In this document: piece by piece, positions 1 through 5,680 of the stretch | How the letters are laid out: the number at the start of each line of letters is the position of its first letter | How positions within the stretch are numbered: the first letter of the stretch is position 1 | From: Caldilineaceae bacterium | GTDB taxonomy: Bacteria > Chloroflexota > Anaerolineae > Caldilineales > Caldilineaceae | NCBI GenBank assembly: GCA_024643705.1 | Contig: JAHEML010000111.1 | Span: forward strand, 1-5,953 | Length of the DNA stretch: 5,953 nt | Direction: 5' to 3' | Position numbers and translations under genes: made by a program | Notes under the pieces: model-generated | What the model was told of the DNA's origin: nothing | Database searches by the model: none | What the model saw: the letters and a program-made list of their open reading frames with translations, nothing else

Positions 1-1011
1 CTGGGGATCGTCCTGGGTGGAAAAGCGCCTAATTCGTTCATCGGTTGATTGGCTGGTTGCGTCGGTGGTGCCCAAATCCAGGGCCACCCGCCGGAAGAGT
101 GACTGGTAATCCGCCACGTGCCGCGCCCGCAATTCTTCAAACGGTCGGGCCTGCGCCGCATCCAGCACCGACACAATGCGGCTGGATGGCTCCACCCCTT
201 GGCTGCTCGGATGTTTGTCGAAGCCGTTGAAACTGGTGGCAGCGGCCAGAAAAAGGGTGATAATTTGCGCGCCGCTCACCCGAAGCTCCCCATCTGGCGT
301 GGTCTCCACGCGGCCACCCACAGTCGTCACGCGCACATGAGCCTCGGCCCGCATCCCCTCGCCATAGCGAACCGGATCATCCCCGCTGTGATAGGGTGGG
401 TCCACATGCACAGGCACATCGCAGCGCATCACCAGCCCGCCGCCCTCCACCTGCACCGCGTGGCGCAGCGGACTATCCAACCCCACCACACAATTCAGCG
501 CGCCGGGTGTATCCGCCGTCAAGCGCACCACCAACACCTGATCCGGGAAACTCACAAACGACTCTCTCCGAAACCTCACACCATCTTGCGTGTAGTCAAC
601 CAAGGCAGCCGCCGTATCCAAATCCAATACTCTCTGATATTTCTCTGCCCCTCTGCCCCTTTGCATCTCTGCGTTAAAAAACTCTGCGCTAAAAAATTTC
701 AGCCGCAAATCCCCCAGCGGCAAGTACGACTGGCTGTACGGCCCCTGCATCTGCTTGCATAGTTCATTGGCCGCCGCGTATTCCCCGGCAAAGAGCAAGC
801 GTCGCACCTCCGGCAGCACAGCCAGCGCGCCCGGATTCGTCGTATCCTTTGGCCCGCCTGACCAGAGCGTATCTTCGTTGAGCGCGATACGCTCCTCGTC
901 CACACCACCAAAGAACATTGCCCCCAGCCGTCCATTGCCAATCGGCAGGGCTTCTTCCCAGGCGGCGGCGGGGGTGGAATACCAGAGCGCGAGAGGGGAT
1001 TGGATGGTCAT
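1..1011 (-). CDS. GH95 alpha-L-fucosidase-type glycoside hydrolase, N-terminal part (cut by window edge)
   Basis: The frame is open from an ATG at 1011 to the window edge: 337 codons with no stop. Residues 10-54 carry the classic GH95 opening (LWYSTPAAAWEEALPIGNG, then LGAMFFGG, LNEDTLWSGGP). YLPLGDLRL follows at 96-104, LDLDTA at 129-134, HVADYQSLFRRVALDLG at 298-314 and TDERIRRF..DDP at 323-336. These cover the N-terminal beta-sandwich domain and the start of the linker. Family members are usually about 750-800 residues, so the helical barrel with the catalytic residues lies outside the window. Family enzymes remove alpha-L-fucose, mostly 1,2-linked, by inversion; some members act on L-galactosides, so the substrate is inferred. 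No signal peptide is visible, which suggests a cytoplasmic enzyme acting on imported oligosaccharides. The start is supported by AGGAG 5 nt upstream. Residues about 106-125 are an unusual repeat-derived insertion. The gene may be the third of a minus-strand operon. Confidence 0.93.
   Translation of the reverse strand, partial: MTIQSPLALWYSTPAAAWEEALPIGNGRLGAMFFGGVDEERIALNEDTLWSGGPKDTTNPGALAVLPEVRRLLFAGEYAAANELCKQMQGPYSQSYLPLGDLRLKFFSAEFFNAEMQRGRGAEKYQRVLDLDTAAALVDYTQDGVRFRRESFVSFPDQVLVVRLTADTPGALNCVVGLDSPLRHAVQVEGGGLVMRCDVPVHVDPPYHSGDDPVRYGEGMRAEAHVRVTTVGGRVETTPDGELRVSGAQIITLFLAAATSFNGFDKHPSSQGVEPSSRIVSVLDAAQARPFEELRARHVADYQSLFRRVALDLGTTDATSQSTDERIRRFSTQDDPQ
637..701. repeat. CTCTGCG-type degenerate repeat inserted in frame in the GH95 gene
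   Basis: On the plus strand this stretch reads TTCTCTGCCCCTCTGCCCC, then TTTGCATCTCTGCG, then TTAAAAAACTCTGCGC, then TAAAAAATTTC. It is four or five degenerate CTCTGC units joined by T- or A-rich linkers. Base composition and texture differ sharply from the surrounding GC-rich coding sequence. Read on the minus strand it encodes residues of the type FSAEFFNAEMQRGRGAEKY. From memory, similar SAE/NAEAQRRRGAE segments come from a dispersed repeat found between genes and occasionally inside proteins of diverse bacteria; this could not be checked here. The frame stays open on both sides and family motifs resume immediately (LDLDTA), so the gene appears intact. Confidence 0.7.
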
Positions 1012-1033
1012 TCGATCTCCTGTGGATGAATGT

Positions 1034-1054
1034 GTTGCGTATTTCGTATTGCGT
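1034..1054 (+). repeat. 7-bp tandem array, ATTGCGT type
   Basis: Three consecutive heptamers are visible: GTTGCGT, ATTTCGT and ATTGCGT. They lie about 23 bp upstream of the GH95 start codon, in its presumed leader. The same unit occurs in the opposite orientation at 1171-1198. The rest of the 201-bp spacer (1012-1212) shows no recognisable gene, and I found no convincing sigma70-type promoter for the GH95 gene in it. Confidence 0.6.
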
Positions 1055-1170
1055 AAGAAGTGGGAAATGGGTGGTGTTTGTATCGAACTGGGCAGTCAAG
1101 CTGGAAAATGCCCGTGGCCTCTTGTCATCATCATGATTCAAAACAATAAATGGCGAAGTTGTCACTGCCT

Positions 1171-1198
1171 ACGAAGTACGCAAGACGCAAGACGCAAT
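1171..1198 (-). repeat. 7-bp tandem array, inverted copy (ACGCAAG type)
   Basis: Four consecutive heptamers read ACGAAGT, ACGCAAG, ACGCAAG, ACGCAAT on the plus strand. The reverse complements are ATTGCGT, CTTGCGT, CTTGCGT, ACTTCGT, the same family as the array at 1034-1054 but facing the other way. The array begins 15 bp beyond the aminotransferase stop codon. Its position suits a 3' end or spacer element, but no poly-T tract follows on the minus strand, so I do not call it a terminator. Confidence 0.62.
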
Positions 1199-1212
1199 TC
1201 GTCACTTCTGCT

Positions 1213-2526
1213 TCAATTGTCGCCAAACTTCCCCTTCACTTCCCCCAGCGCCCCATCGATCGCCGCCAGCACCCGGTCCATCTCTGTTTCCGTGTGCGCG
1301 GCGGAAAAGCCGTGATGAGGCGAGACAGCGAAATAGACCCCCCGCCGGTAGCAGCCGTCGATGAAGGCGAATTCCATATCCTTGCGTTTTTTTGCAGCCT
1401 GACGATAATTCGTCACTTCGTCAGTCACGCCAAAATACATCCCAAAACGGGGACCCGCGTATTGCAGGCGTAGGGGAACGTCGTGCTGGTCGATCAGCGT
1501 CTGAAAACCGCTGTAAAAATGCTCGCCCACAGCGTCCAGTCGGTCATAAAAACCAGGACGGCTGTACTCGCCTAGCGCGGCCAACGCACCCAGCACAGTT
1601 GTCGGGTGGGCCAGATACGTCCCGCTCATCTCCGCATTGCCCAGCGGGCGCAGATGCTCCATCACCCCTCGCCGCCCAGTGAGCGCGCTGATGGGCGTGC
1701 CACCCCCGAAGGCCTTGCCCAACACGCACAAATCCGGCGTCACCCCCAAGTATTCCTGTGCGCCACCGGGGGCCACCCGAAAAGCGGTCAGCACCTCATC
1801 GAAAAAGAGGATGACGCCGTAGCGGTTGCAAAGTTCCCGGCAGAGCTGGACAAAGCCCGGTTGGGGCAAAATGCAGCCTTGGTCGTAGTTGATGGGTTCC
1901 ATCAGCAGCACCGCGGCTTCGTGGCCGTGGGCGGCAAAGGCGGCTTCCAACGCCGTTGGGTCATTGAAGGGGACAACGACCATATTCTCTCGTACGTTAA
2001 AAGGAATCCCTGCCGATTCGGGATAAGGGGTTGGGTTGCTCTCCGGCCCAGCCACATCCAACGGCGGCGCAACGCTCAAATTCAACGCGTCGGCATAGCC
2101 GTGAAAGTGGCCTTCAAACTTGATGATCTTCTCTCGTCCCGTCGCAGCCCGCGCCAGACGCAGCCCGTGCATCACCGTTTCCGTGCCGGAACCCGCATAG
2201 CGCACCATTTCGGCGCAGGGGATCAGCTCCGTCACCCGCTGGGCTAGTTCCGTGTGGTAGACCGTCTCGTAGGAGCAGATGACGCCCATGTCCAGCGCCT
2301 TCTGCACGCCCGCGACGACCGCCGGGTGGTTGTGCCCCAGCAACGATGCGCCGTGGGAGAGGCACATATCCACATATTCGTTTCCTTCCAAATCGTAGAC
2401 AAATGGTCCGTCACCCCGGCTGACGAAAAAGGGGTGTCCGATGGCTGCATTGGCCCGGGCCGTTGCTGATACGCCGCCGGGCAGAAATTGTTGAGCACGC
2501 TGGTAGTGGTCGTTGGTTGTGGGCAT
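1213..2526 (-). CDS. Class-III PLP aminotransferase, glutamate-1-semialdehyde aminomutase-like
   Basis: A 437-residue fold-type I PLP enzyme. Residues 15-19 are LPGGV, as at the start of HemL-type proteins. The phosphate-binding turn is GSGTE (112-116), followed by KFEGHFHG (136-143). MEPIN is at 209-213 and the pyridine-binding Asp is in FDEV (D243). The Schiff-base lysine is K271 in LGKAFGGG, and SGTY lies at 301-304. Length matches the family (about 430). Class-III enzymes move an amino group between an amino acid or amine and a keto or aldehyde compound, or within one molecule. No haem-pathway gene is nearby, so a specialised aminotransferase or aminomutase is more likely than the tetrapyrrole enzyme. 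The ATG at 2526 is chosen because it puts LPGG at the usual distance; a GTG at 2616 would overlap the preceding gene, with GAGAGGA directly abutting it. Ribosome binding at 2526 looks weak. The gene lies 65 bp after the TIM-barrel gene, probably in the same operon. Confidence 0.9.
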   Translation of the reverse strand: MPTTNDHYQRAQQFLPGGVSATARANAAIGHPFFVSRGDGPFVYDLEGNEYVDMCLSHGASLLGHNHPAVVAGVQKALDMGVICSYETVYHTELAQRVTELIPCAEMVRYAGSGTETVMHGLRLARAATGREKIIKFEGHFHGYADALNLSVAPPLDVAGPESNPTPYPESAGIPFNVRENMVVVPFNDPTALEAAFAAHGHEAAVLLMEPINYDQGCILPQPGFVQLCRELCNRYGVILFFDEVLTAFRVAPGGAQEYLGVTPDLCVLGKAFGGGTPISALTGRRGVMEHLRPLGNAEMSGTYLAHPTTVLGALAALGEYSRPGFYDRLDAVGEHFYSGFQTLIDQHDVPLRLQYAGPRFGMYFGVTDEVTNYRQAAKKRKDMEFAFIDGCYRRGVYFAVSPHHGFSAAHTETEMDRVLAAIDGALGEVKGKFGDN

Positions 2527-2541
2527 GGGAGTTGTCTCGTT

Positions 2542-2580
2542 TTCTTGATGAATTTGATGCAAACCTACAATTCTTGATGA
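2542..2580. repeat. Short direct repeats in an AT-rich intra-operon spacer
   Basis: TTCTTGATGA occurs at 2542-2551 and again at 2571-2580, with a related TTTGATGC between them. The 65-bp spacer between the TIM-barrel and aminotransferase genes is clearly more AT-rich than its surroundings. It carries the leader of the aminotransferase gene. No function is evident; a repeat pair this short could be chance. Confidence 0.3.
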
Positions 2581-2591
2581 TTTTGCTCGTC

Positions 2592-4004
2592 TCACGCCAC
2601 GCGTTTTGTCCCCCACTCCTCTCCCATCGCGGCCAACTTCTCATCGCTCAAATAGCCGTAGCGGTTGACCCAAATGCCATCCACCGGGCTGTCCACAGCC
2701 AGGGCGAAGCGACGGCGGAAATCATCCAGGGGGCCGTAGCCGTGTACCAGCGCATGAACCTGCGCCCGGCCCCCCACGGCCCGCACCACCTGACGCAGTT
2801 TGCGCGCCTGTGTCTTGGAAGGAATCGGATGCGCCTCATCTGGTTCTGGATAGTGATAGTCGGCCAGGGTGCGGCCCCCTTGCCCTGGTTCGGCGATATC
2901 CATCAGATGCACAAGCGCGGAGACGAGCAGCCCTTCGTCCAGCCCCGGATTGGCATCGAGCAATTCCCGCCCCCAATACTCCACCATTTGACACCAGTGC
3001 ATGGTGTAGAGCTTGGCCGAGACCGAGCCGCAATTGTCGCCGATGCGGGCAAAGTCCAGCCCTGTGACAAAGCTGTAGGGAGCCATGAAAGCGTTGGCCG
3101 ACAGTTCTTTCTCTGGCCCGGCGGCGTCGGTGATGGCCCCGCGCCAATCCGCCAGCAGATCGGCAGAGAGAGCAGCTTTCAGCCGGAAGAAGTCAGCCAC
3201 GCCGGGGAAACGGGTGAGCAGGCTCGCCAGGGCAAAGCGTCCCCCATCGGCCTCGGCAAAGTCGGCCATGTTGCCGTTGCCCAGGCTACCATGGAGATAG
3301 CGCCAGAAGGCCAGGGTCTCGGCGCGGATGGCGGCGAAGTCGAAGCCGTGGGCGTCCGCCCAACTTTCCACGTGGGGGCCGAGATCGCTGAAAACTTCGT
3401 TGAGGGTGTAGCAGGGATATTCGGGCCAGTCCGGGCGGATGCCGTCGATCTCTGGATATTGGGCAAAGATATCCCGACACCAGGCCCGATTCCAGGCCCG
3501 CACCGCCGGGGAAGCCAGGCTGGCCGTGTCTGCCATGCGGTAGGGGGGCAGTGATCCATCGGGCAGCCGTGGCCGATCTTCATCCTGCAGGCCAGCAGGC
3601 GCGGCCGCGCTTGTCTGAATGTAGACCCGCATCCCCCGCCCTTTGGCAGCGCGAATAAAGTCGCCGATCACCGGCCCGGCGCTGTCGGTCAGATCGTTGG
3701 CCGGGCGGGGCTGGTAGGGGCTATCTGCAAAGAATTCGCGGCGGAAGTGATGGCCCGGTCCCGTGCGTAGCCAGAGCGCCCGTTCGCCCCACAGCGGCCT
3801 GTCGAAGAGCCGGGGGCTGGTTCCGCCGTCGTCTGGGGGCTGGTAGCTGCCTTCTCCTTCTCGGGCCGGTGCAGTGACAGAGGTGTTGACGGCTACCGCG
3901 TTGACGCCGATGGCTTGCAAACGTTCCAACACAGGCTCGACGCCTTCGACCTGGAAAAAGGGGCTTAGGGTTGTGATGCCGAACAGTCGGGGTGAGGAAG
4001 TCAT
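2592..4004 (-). CDS. Uncharacterised TIM-barrel, glycoside hydrolase-like protein
   Basis: I do not recognise this 470-residue protein as a named enzyme. Its pattern of hydrophobic strands is that of a (beta/alpha)8 barrel: FGITTLSPF (8-16), VNAVAVN (34-40), GMRVYIQTS (124-132), IDGIRPDWPEYPCY (186-199), VSAKLYTMHW (328-337), QVHALVHGYG (415-424) and VDGIWVNRYGY (441-451). The D-G-I-x-x-D-W-P-E-Y segment (D187, D192, E195) lies at a strand end where barrel glycosidases carry catalytic acids, so D192 and E195 are candidate catalytic residues. This is inference from pattern. No signal peptide or membrane segment is visible, so it is probably cytoplasmic. ATG at 4004 is preceded by a strong AAGGAG 12 nt upstream, slightly farther than usual. 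It is the first gene of the minus-strand set, with the aminotransferase next. It could be a glycosidase, or a barrel protein that binds a sugar without cleaving it. Confidence 0.8.
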   Translation of the reverse strand: MTSSPRLFGITTLSPFFQVEGVEPVLERLQAIGVNAVAVNTSVTAPAREGEGSYQPPDDGGTSPRLFDRPLWGERALWLRTGPGHHFRREFFADSPYQPRPANDLTDSAGPVIGDFIRAAKGRGMRVYIQTSAAAPAGLQDEDRPRLPDGSLPPYRMADTASLASPAVRAWNRAWCRDIFAQYPEIDGIRPDWPEYPCYTLNEVFSDLGPHVESWADAHGFDFAAIRAETLAFWRYLHGSLGNGNMADFAEADGGRFALASLLTRFPGVADFFRLKAALSADLLADWRGAITDAAGPEKELSANAFMAPYSFVTGLDFARIGDNCGSVSAKLYTMHWCQMVEYWGRELLDANPGLDEGLLVSALVHLMDIAEPGQGGRTLADYHYPEPDEAHPIPSKTQARKLRQVVRAVGGRAQVHALVHGYGPLDDFRRRFALAVDSPVDGIWVNRYGYLSDEKLAAMGEEWGTKRVA

Positions 4005-4016
4005 GAAGGGGGATGG

Positions 4017-4022
4017 CTCCTT
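4017..4022 (-). promoter_or_regulatory. Ribosome binding site of the TIM-barrel gene
   Basis: On the minus strand this is AAGGAG, a full Shine-Dalgarno core, 12 nt before the ATG at 4004. The spacing is longer than the usual 5-9 nt, but no in-frame alternative start fits better. Confidence 0.55.
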
Positions 4023-4074
4023 GAAGCGGTGAAGTTGGCGGGGATCGGTGGTGACGCTCCCGCTGTGACTCTAC

Positions 4075-4105
4075 TGATTGTGCCACAGCAGTGATTGTGC
4101 CACAG
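4075..4105. repeat. Two 14-bp direct repeats, operator-like, in the divergent promoter region
   Basis: TGATTGTGCCACAG occurs at 4075-4088 and identically at 4092-4105, a period of 17 bp. Each copy contains the 9-bp palindrome TGTGCCACA. The pair lies in the leader of the TIM-barrel gene, just downstream of its candidate promoter elements, which is a typical place for a repressor site. Read on the minus strand, 4102-4087 is TGGCACAATCACTGCT, which also resembles a sigma54 -24/-12 element. Either role is inferred. The exact repeat of 14 bases at this spacing is unlikely to be chance. Confidence 0.55.
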
Positions 4106-4128
4106 AAGCGCAGGAAGATCGAACCTGA

Positions 4129-4164
4129 TTTATAGCCTATACTGTACTTGATCCCACGGGCCAA
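4129..4164 (-). promoter_or_regulatory. Candidate sigma70-type promoter for the TIM-barrel/aminotransferase genes
   Basis: On the minus strand TTGGCC (4164-4159) is followed after 17 bp by TATAGG (4141-4136). A second -10-like hexamer, TATAAA, lies at 4134-4129. Matches to consensus are moderate. This AT-rich patch is the only one upstream of the gene. It would give a leader of roughly 120 nt containing the 17-bp repeats. It overlaps the candidate plus-strand promoter, so the two transcripts would compete. Confidence 0.35.
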
Positions 4165-4175
4165 TATGCTATGAT
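4148..4175 (+). promoter_or_regulatory. Candidate sigma70-type promoter for the decarboxylase gene
   Basis: TTGATC (4148-4153) and TATGAT (4170-4175) are separated by 16 bp; the -10 hexamer matches 5 of 6 consensus bases and the -35 matches 4 of 6. The start of transcription would fall near 4182, giving a leader of about 165 nt. The -35 hexamer is part of a 13-bp near-repeat (4148-4160 and 4176-4188) that brackets the -10, which would suit a regulator site. Confidence 0.42.
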
Positions 4176-4188
4176 TTGATGCCACGGG
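4148..4188. repeat. Pair of 13-bp near-identical direct repeats around the plus-strand -10
   Basis: TTGATCCCACGGG at 4148-4160 and TTGATGCCACGGG at 4176-4188 differ at one base and are spaced 28 bp apart. The second shares TGCCAC with the two 14-bp repeats at 4075-4105. The copies overlap the -35 and the expected transcription start of the decarboxylase promoter. A regulator binding both would cover the promoter; this is inferred from position only. Confidence 0.4.
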
Positions 4189-4238
4189 ATGTGACAGAAA
4201 TGCGGGAAAACCAGCAGAATGCCCACCCCGGATCGCCT

Positions 4239-4269
4239 CTGGTTGCAGGCGCGCCGCTGGTTGCGGGCG
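4239..4269. repeat. 18-bp-period duplication in the decarboxylase leader
   Basis: CTGGTTGCAGGCG (4239-4251) and CTGGTTGCGGGCG (4257-4269) match at 12 of 13 bases. The palindrome GGCGCGCC (4248-4255) lies across the end of the first copy. It sits in the long untranslated leader of the plus-strand gene. No clear riboswitch or attenuator fold could be drawn by eye. Confidence 0.3.
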
Positions 4270-4332
4270 GAAGTCAACACAAACCGGAGGCAGCTACACT
4301 TTATCAAAACAGTACCGACTACACCCTCGAAA

Positions 4333-4338
4333 GCAGGA
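4333..4338 (+). promoter_or_regulatory. Ribosome binding site supporting the TTG start of the decarboxylase
   Basis: GCAGGA ends 10 nt before the TTG at 4349. The decarboxylase frame is open upstream back to a stop at 4172-4174, but that stretch contains no in-frame ATG or GTG. The TTG is therefore the best available start. Confidence 0.45.
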
Positions 4339-4348
4339 TACATCCCCA

Positions 4349-5572
4349 TTGGACAGCTTTTCCAGCGTTCAAGATTTATTGGCTGTCTGGCAACCCGAAA
4401 TGCCAGTCTATTGTGTTTACCCCCACGTCTATCAGAACTCGACCCAAAATTTTATCAATGGATTCCCCGGCCGCGTCCTCTATGCTGTCAAATCCAACGA
4501 CGAACCGGCTGTGGTGCGGGCGATCCACCGGTCGGGCGTCACTGATTTCGACTGTGCCTCTCTCTCCGAGATCGCCCTCGTGTCCAATAACTGTCCTGGC
4601 GCTACCTGCTACTTCATGGTTCCTGTGCGACCCCGGGGCGATGCGCGCATGGCCCAGCAACAATACGGCGTGCGTCACTTTGTGGTCGATCACCCCAAGG
4701 GATTGGAGTTGCTGGCGAGCGAAATCGATATGACCCGCTCCGTGGTTTTTGCCCGCATGGCTGTCCACCACGGTTCGGCCATCTACGATCTTTCGTCCAA
4801 ATTCGGCGCAACGCCGGAGGAGATTCCTGGGTTGATCGAAGCGATTGTCGCCTACGGGGCCGAGCCTGCCCTGGCCTTCAATGTGGGGTCGTCGGTACGC
4901 AGCCCGGACGCGTATCGCTATGCCCTCTCTCTGGCTGCCAGGGTGCTGTCCGAACTGCCCATCCGTCTGCGTCTGGTTGATATTGGTGGTGGCTATCCCC
5001 AATCCTACCCCGGCTACGAGATGCCCTCGCTGGATGCCTATTTCTGCGCCATCCGCCAGGGGCTCAGCGACCTGCCTCTGGCCGACGGCGGCGAAATTTT
5101 GGGTGAGCCGGGCCGGGCACTGTCCGCGCCTGGTCTGTCTGCCCTGGTCGAAGTGCTGCTGCGCAAGGATGATCGGTTGTATATCAACGATGGGCTGTAC
5201 GGTGTTTTCTGGGAGCTGCGTTTCGAGGGCCACAAGCGCTATCCCGTACGCACCTATCGCCGGGGAGAGCTTCTGCACAGCCACGAAGAACGCGCCTTCC
5301 ACCTTTTTGGCCCCACCTGCGATTCCACTGACAGGCTGCCGGGCGCGGTCGATCTGCCCGCTGACATCGACACGGGCGATTATCTGGAATTCGGCCATAT
5401 CGGCGCGTATAGCCTGGGTGGCCGTACCCATTTCAACGGCCATTTCAGCGACAAGATCGTCTCGATTGACAATTGCAACGAGCTGCCACCTACAGAGAGG
5501 AACCTTGTTCCCTTCCAATCCCTCTTCTCCGAACAGGCGGCAGATCGACTGGTGGAGCTTGTGGCTGCCTAG
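4349..5572 (+). CDS. Fold-type III PLP decarboxylase, ornithine/diaminopimelate decarboxylase-like
   Basis: A 407-residue member of the alanine racemase-barrel PLP decarboxylases. The Schiff-base lysine is K48 in YAVKSN. FDCASLSEI (67-75) and SKFGA (150-154) are typical. The glycine-rich phosphate loop is DIGGGYP (211-217), EPGR is at 253-256, and the catalytic Cys-Asp pair is GPTCDSTD (C324, D325). GAYS (352-355) and HFNGHF (361-366) complete the C-terminal sheet domain. The Cys-Asp pair resembles ornithine-type enzymes, which remove the alpha-carboxyl of a basic amino acid to give an amine. Siderophore and antibiotic pathways use relatives on other substrates, so the substrate is open. Oddly, residue 178 is Asn in AFNVGSS, where the family normally has His stacking on PLP. 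The start is TTG with GCAGGA 10 nt upstream. The gene is divergent from the TIM-barrel/aminotransferase pair and converges with the partial gene at 5681. Confidence 0.92.
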   Translation: MDSFSSVQDLLAVWQPEMPVYCVYPHVYQNSTQNFINGFPGRVLYAVKSNDEPAVVRAIHRSGVTDFDCASLSEIALVSNNCPGATCYFMVPVRPRGDARMAQQQYGVRHFVVDHPKGLELLASEIDMTRSVVFARMAVHHGSAIYDLSSKFGATPEEIPGLIEAIVAYGAEPALAFNVGSSVRSPDAYRYALSLAARVLSELPIRLRLVDIGGGYPQSYPGYEMPSLDAYFCAIRQGLSDLPLADGGEILGEPGRALSAPGLSALVEVLLRKDDRLYINDGLYGVFWELRFEGHKRYPVRTYRRGELLHSHEERAFHLFGPTCDSTDRLPGAVDLPADIDTGDYLEFGHIGAYSLGGRTHFNGHFSDKIVSIDNCNELPPTERNLVPFQSLFSEQAADRLVELVAA

Positions 5573-5680
5573 GTGTGCGGTGTTGGGCGTGGCTGAATGT
5601 GAGGCATTGATGGGGGAGGGGCAGTAAGGGTGCATGGGGGTTGAACAGTGGTCATCCGTTGTGTTCTGCTTCCCCCTTCC

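Noticed and set aside
118..762. A 214-codon plus-strand open frame containing FLCPSAPLHLCVKK
   Set aside because: It is antisense to the GH95 gene. The LCPSAPLHLCV segment is only the plus-strand reading of the CTCTGCG repeat.
1196..1419. 13-bp direct repeat AATTCGTCACTTC at 1196-1208 and 1407-1419
   Set aside because: One 13-bp match between two places in a 6-kb window is compatible with chance, and one copy lies in conserved coding sequence.
1213..2526. Assignment of the aminotransferase as hemL of tetrapyrrole synthesis
   Set aside because: Motif differences and the lack of any haem-pathway neighbour make this unsafe; only the family is supported.
2527..2616. Upstream GTG start for the aminotransferase (30 extra residues)
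   Set aside because: It would overlap the end of the TIM-barrel gene, the GAGAGGA run abuts the codon, and the extra residues do not resemble the family N terminus.
2463..3554. A 363-codon open frame on the plus strand opposite the TIM-barrel and aminotransferase genes
   Set aside because: It lies antisense across two supported genes and the spacer between them, and its sequence looks like a low-complexity complement of theirs.
4219..4545. Possible 108-residue leader protein (MPTPDRLWLQARRWLRAE...) before the decarboxylase
   Set aside because: It overlaps the decarboxylase by almost 200 bp in another frame, has only a weak ribosome site, and becomes unstructured shadow sequence after the overlap begins.
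4376..5635. A 419-codon open frame on the minus strand opposite the decarboxylase
   Set aside because: It is fully antisense to a gene with all family motifs. Its protein has no recognisable domain, and long antisense frames are expected at this GC content.
5612..5678. Possible terminator hairpin between the convergent genes (GGGGGAGGGGCAG with CTGCTTCCCCCTT)
   Set aside because: The pairing needs several G-U pairs and a mismatch, the loop is about 41 bases and no T-tract follows, so it is not convincing.
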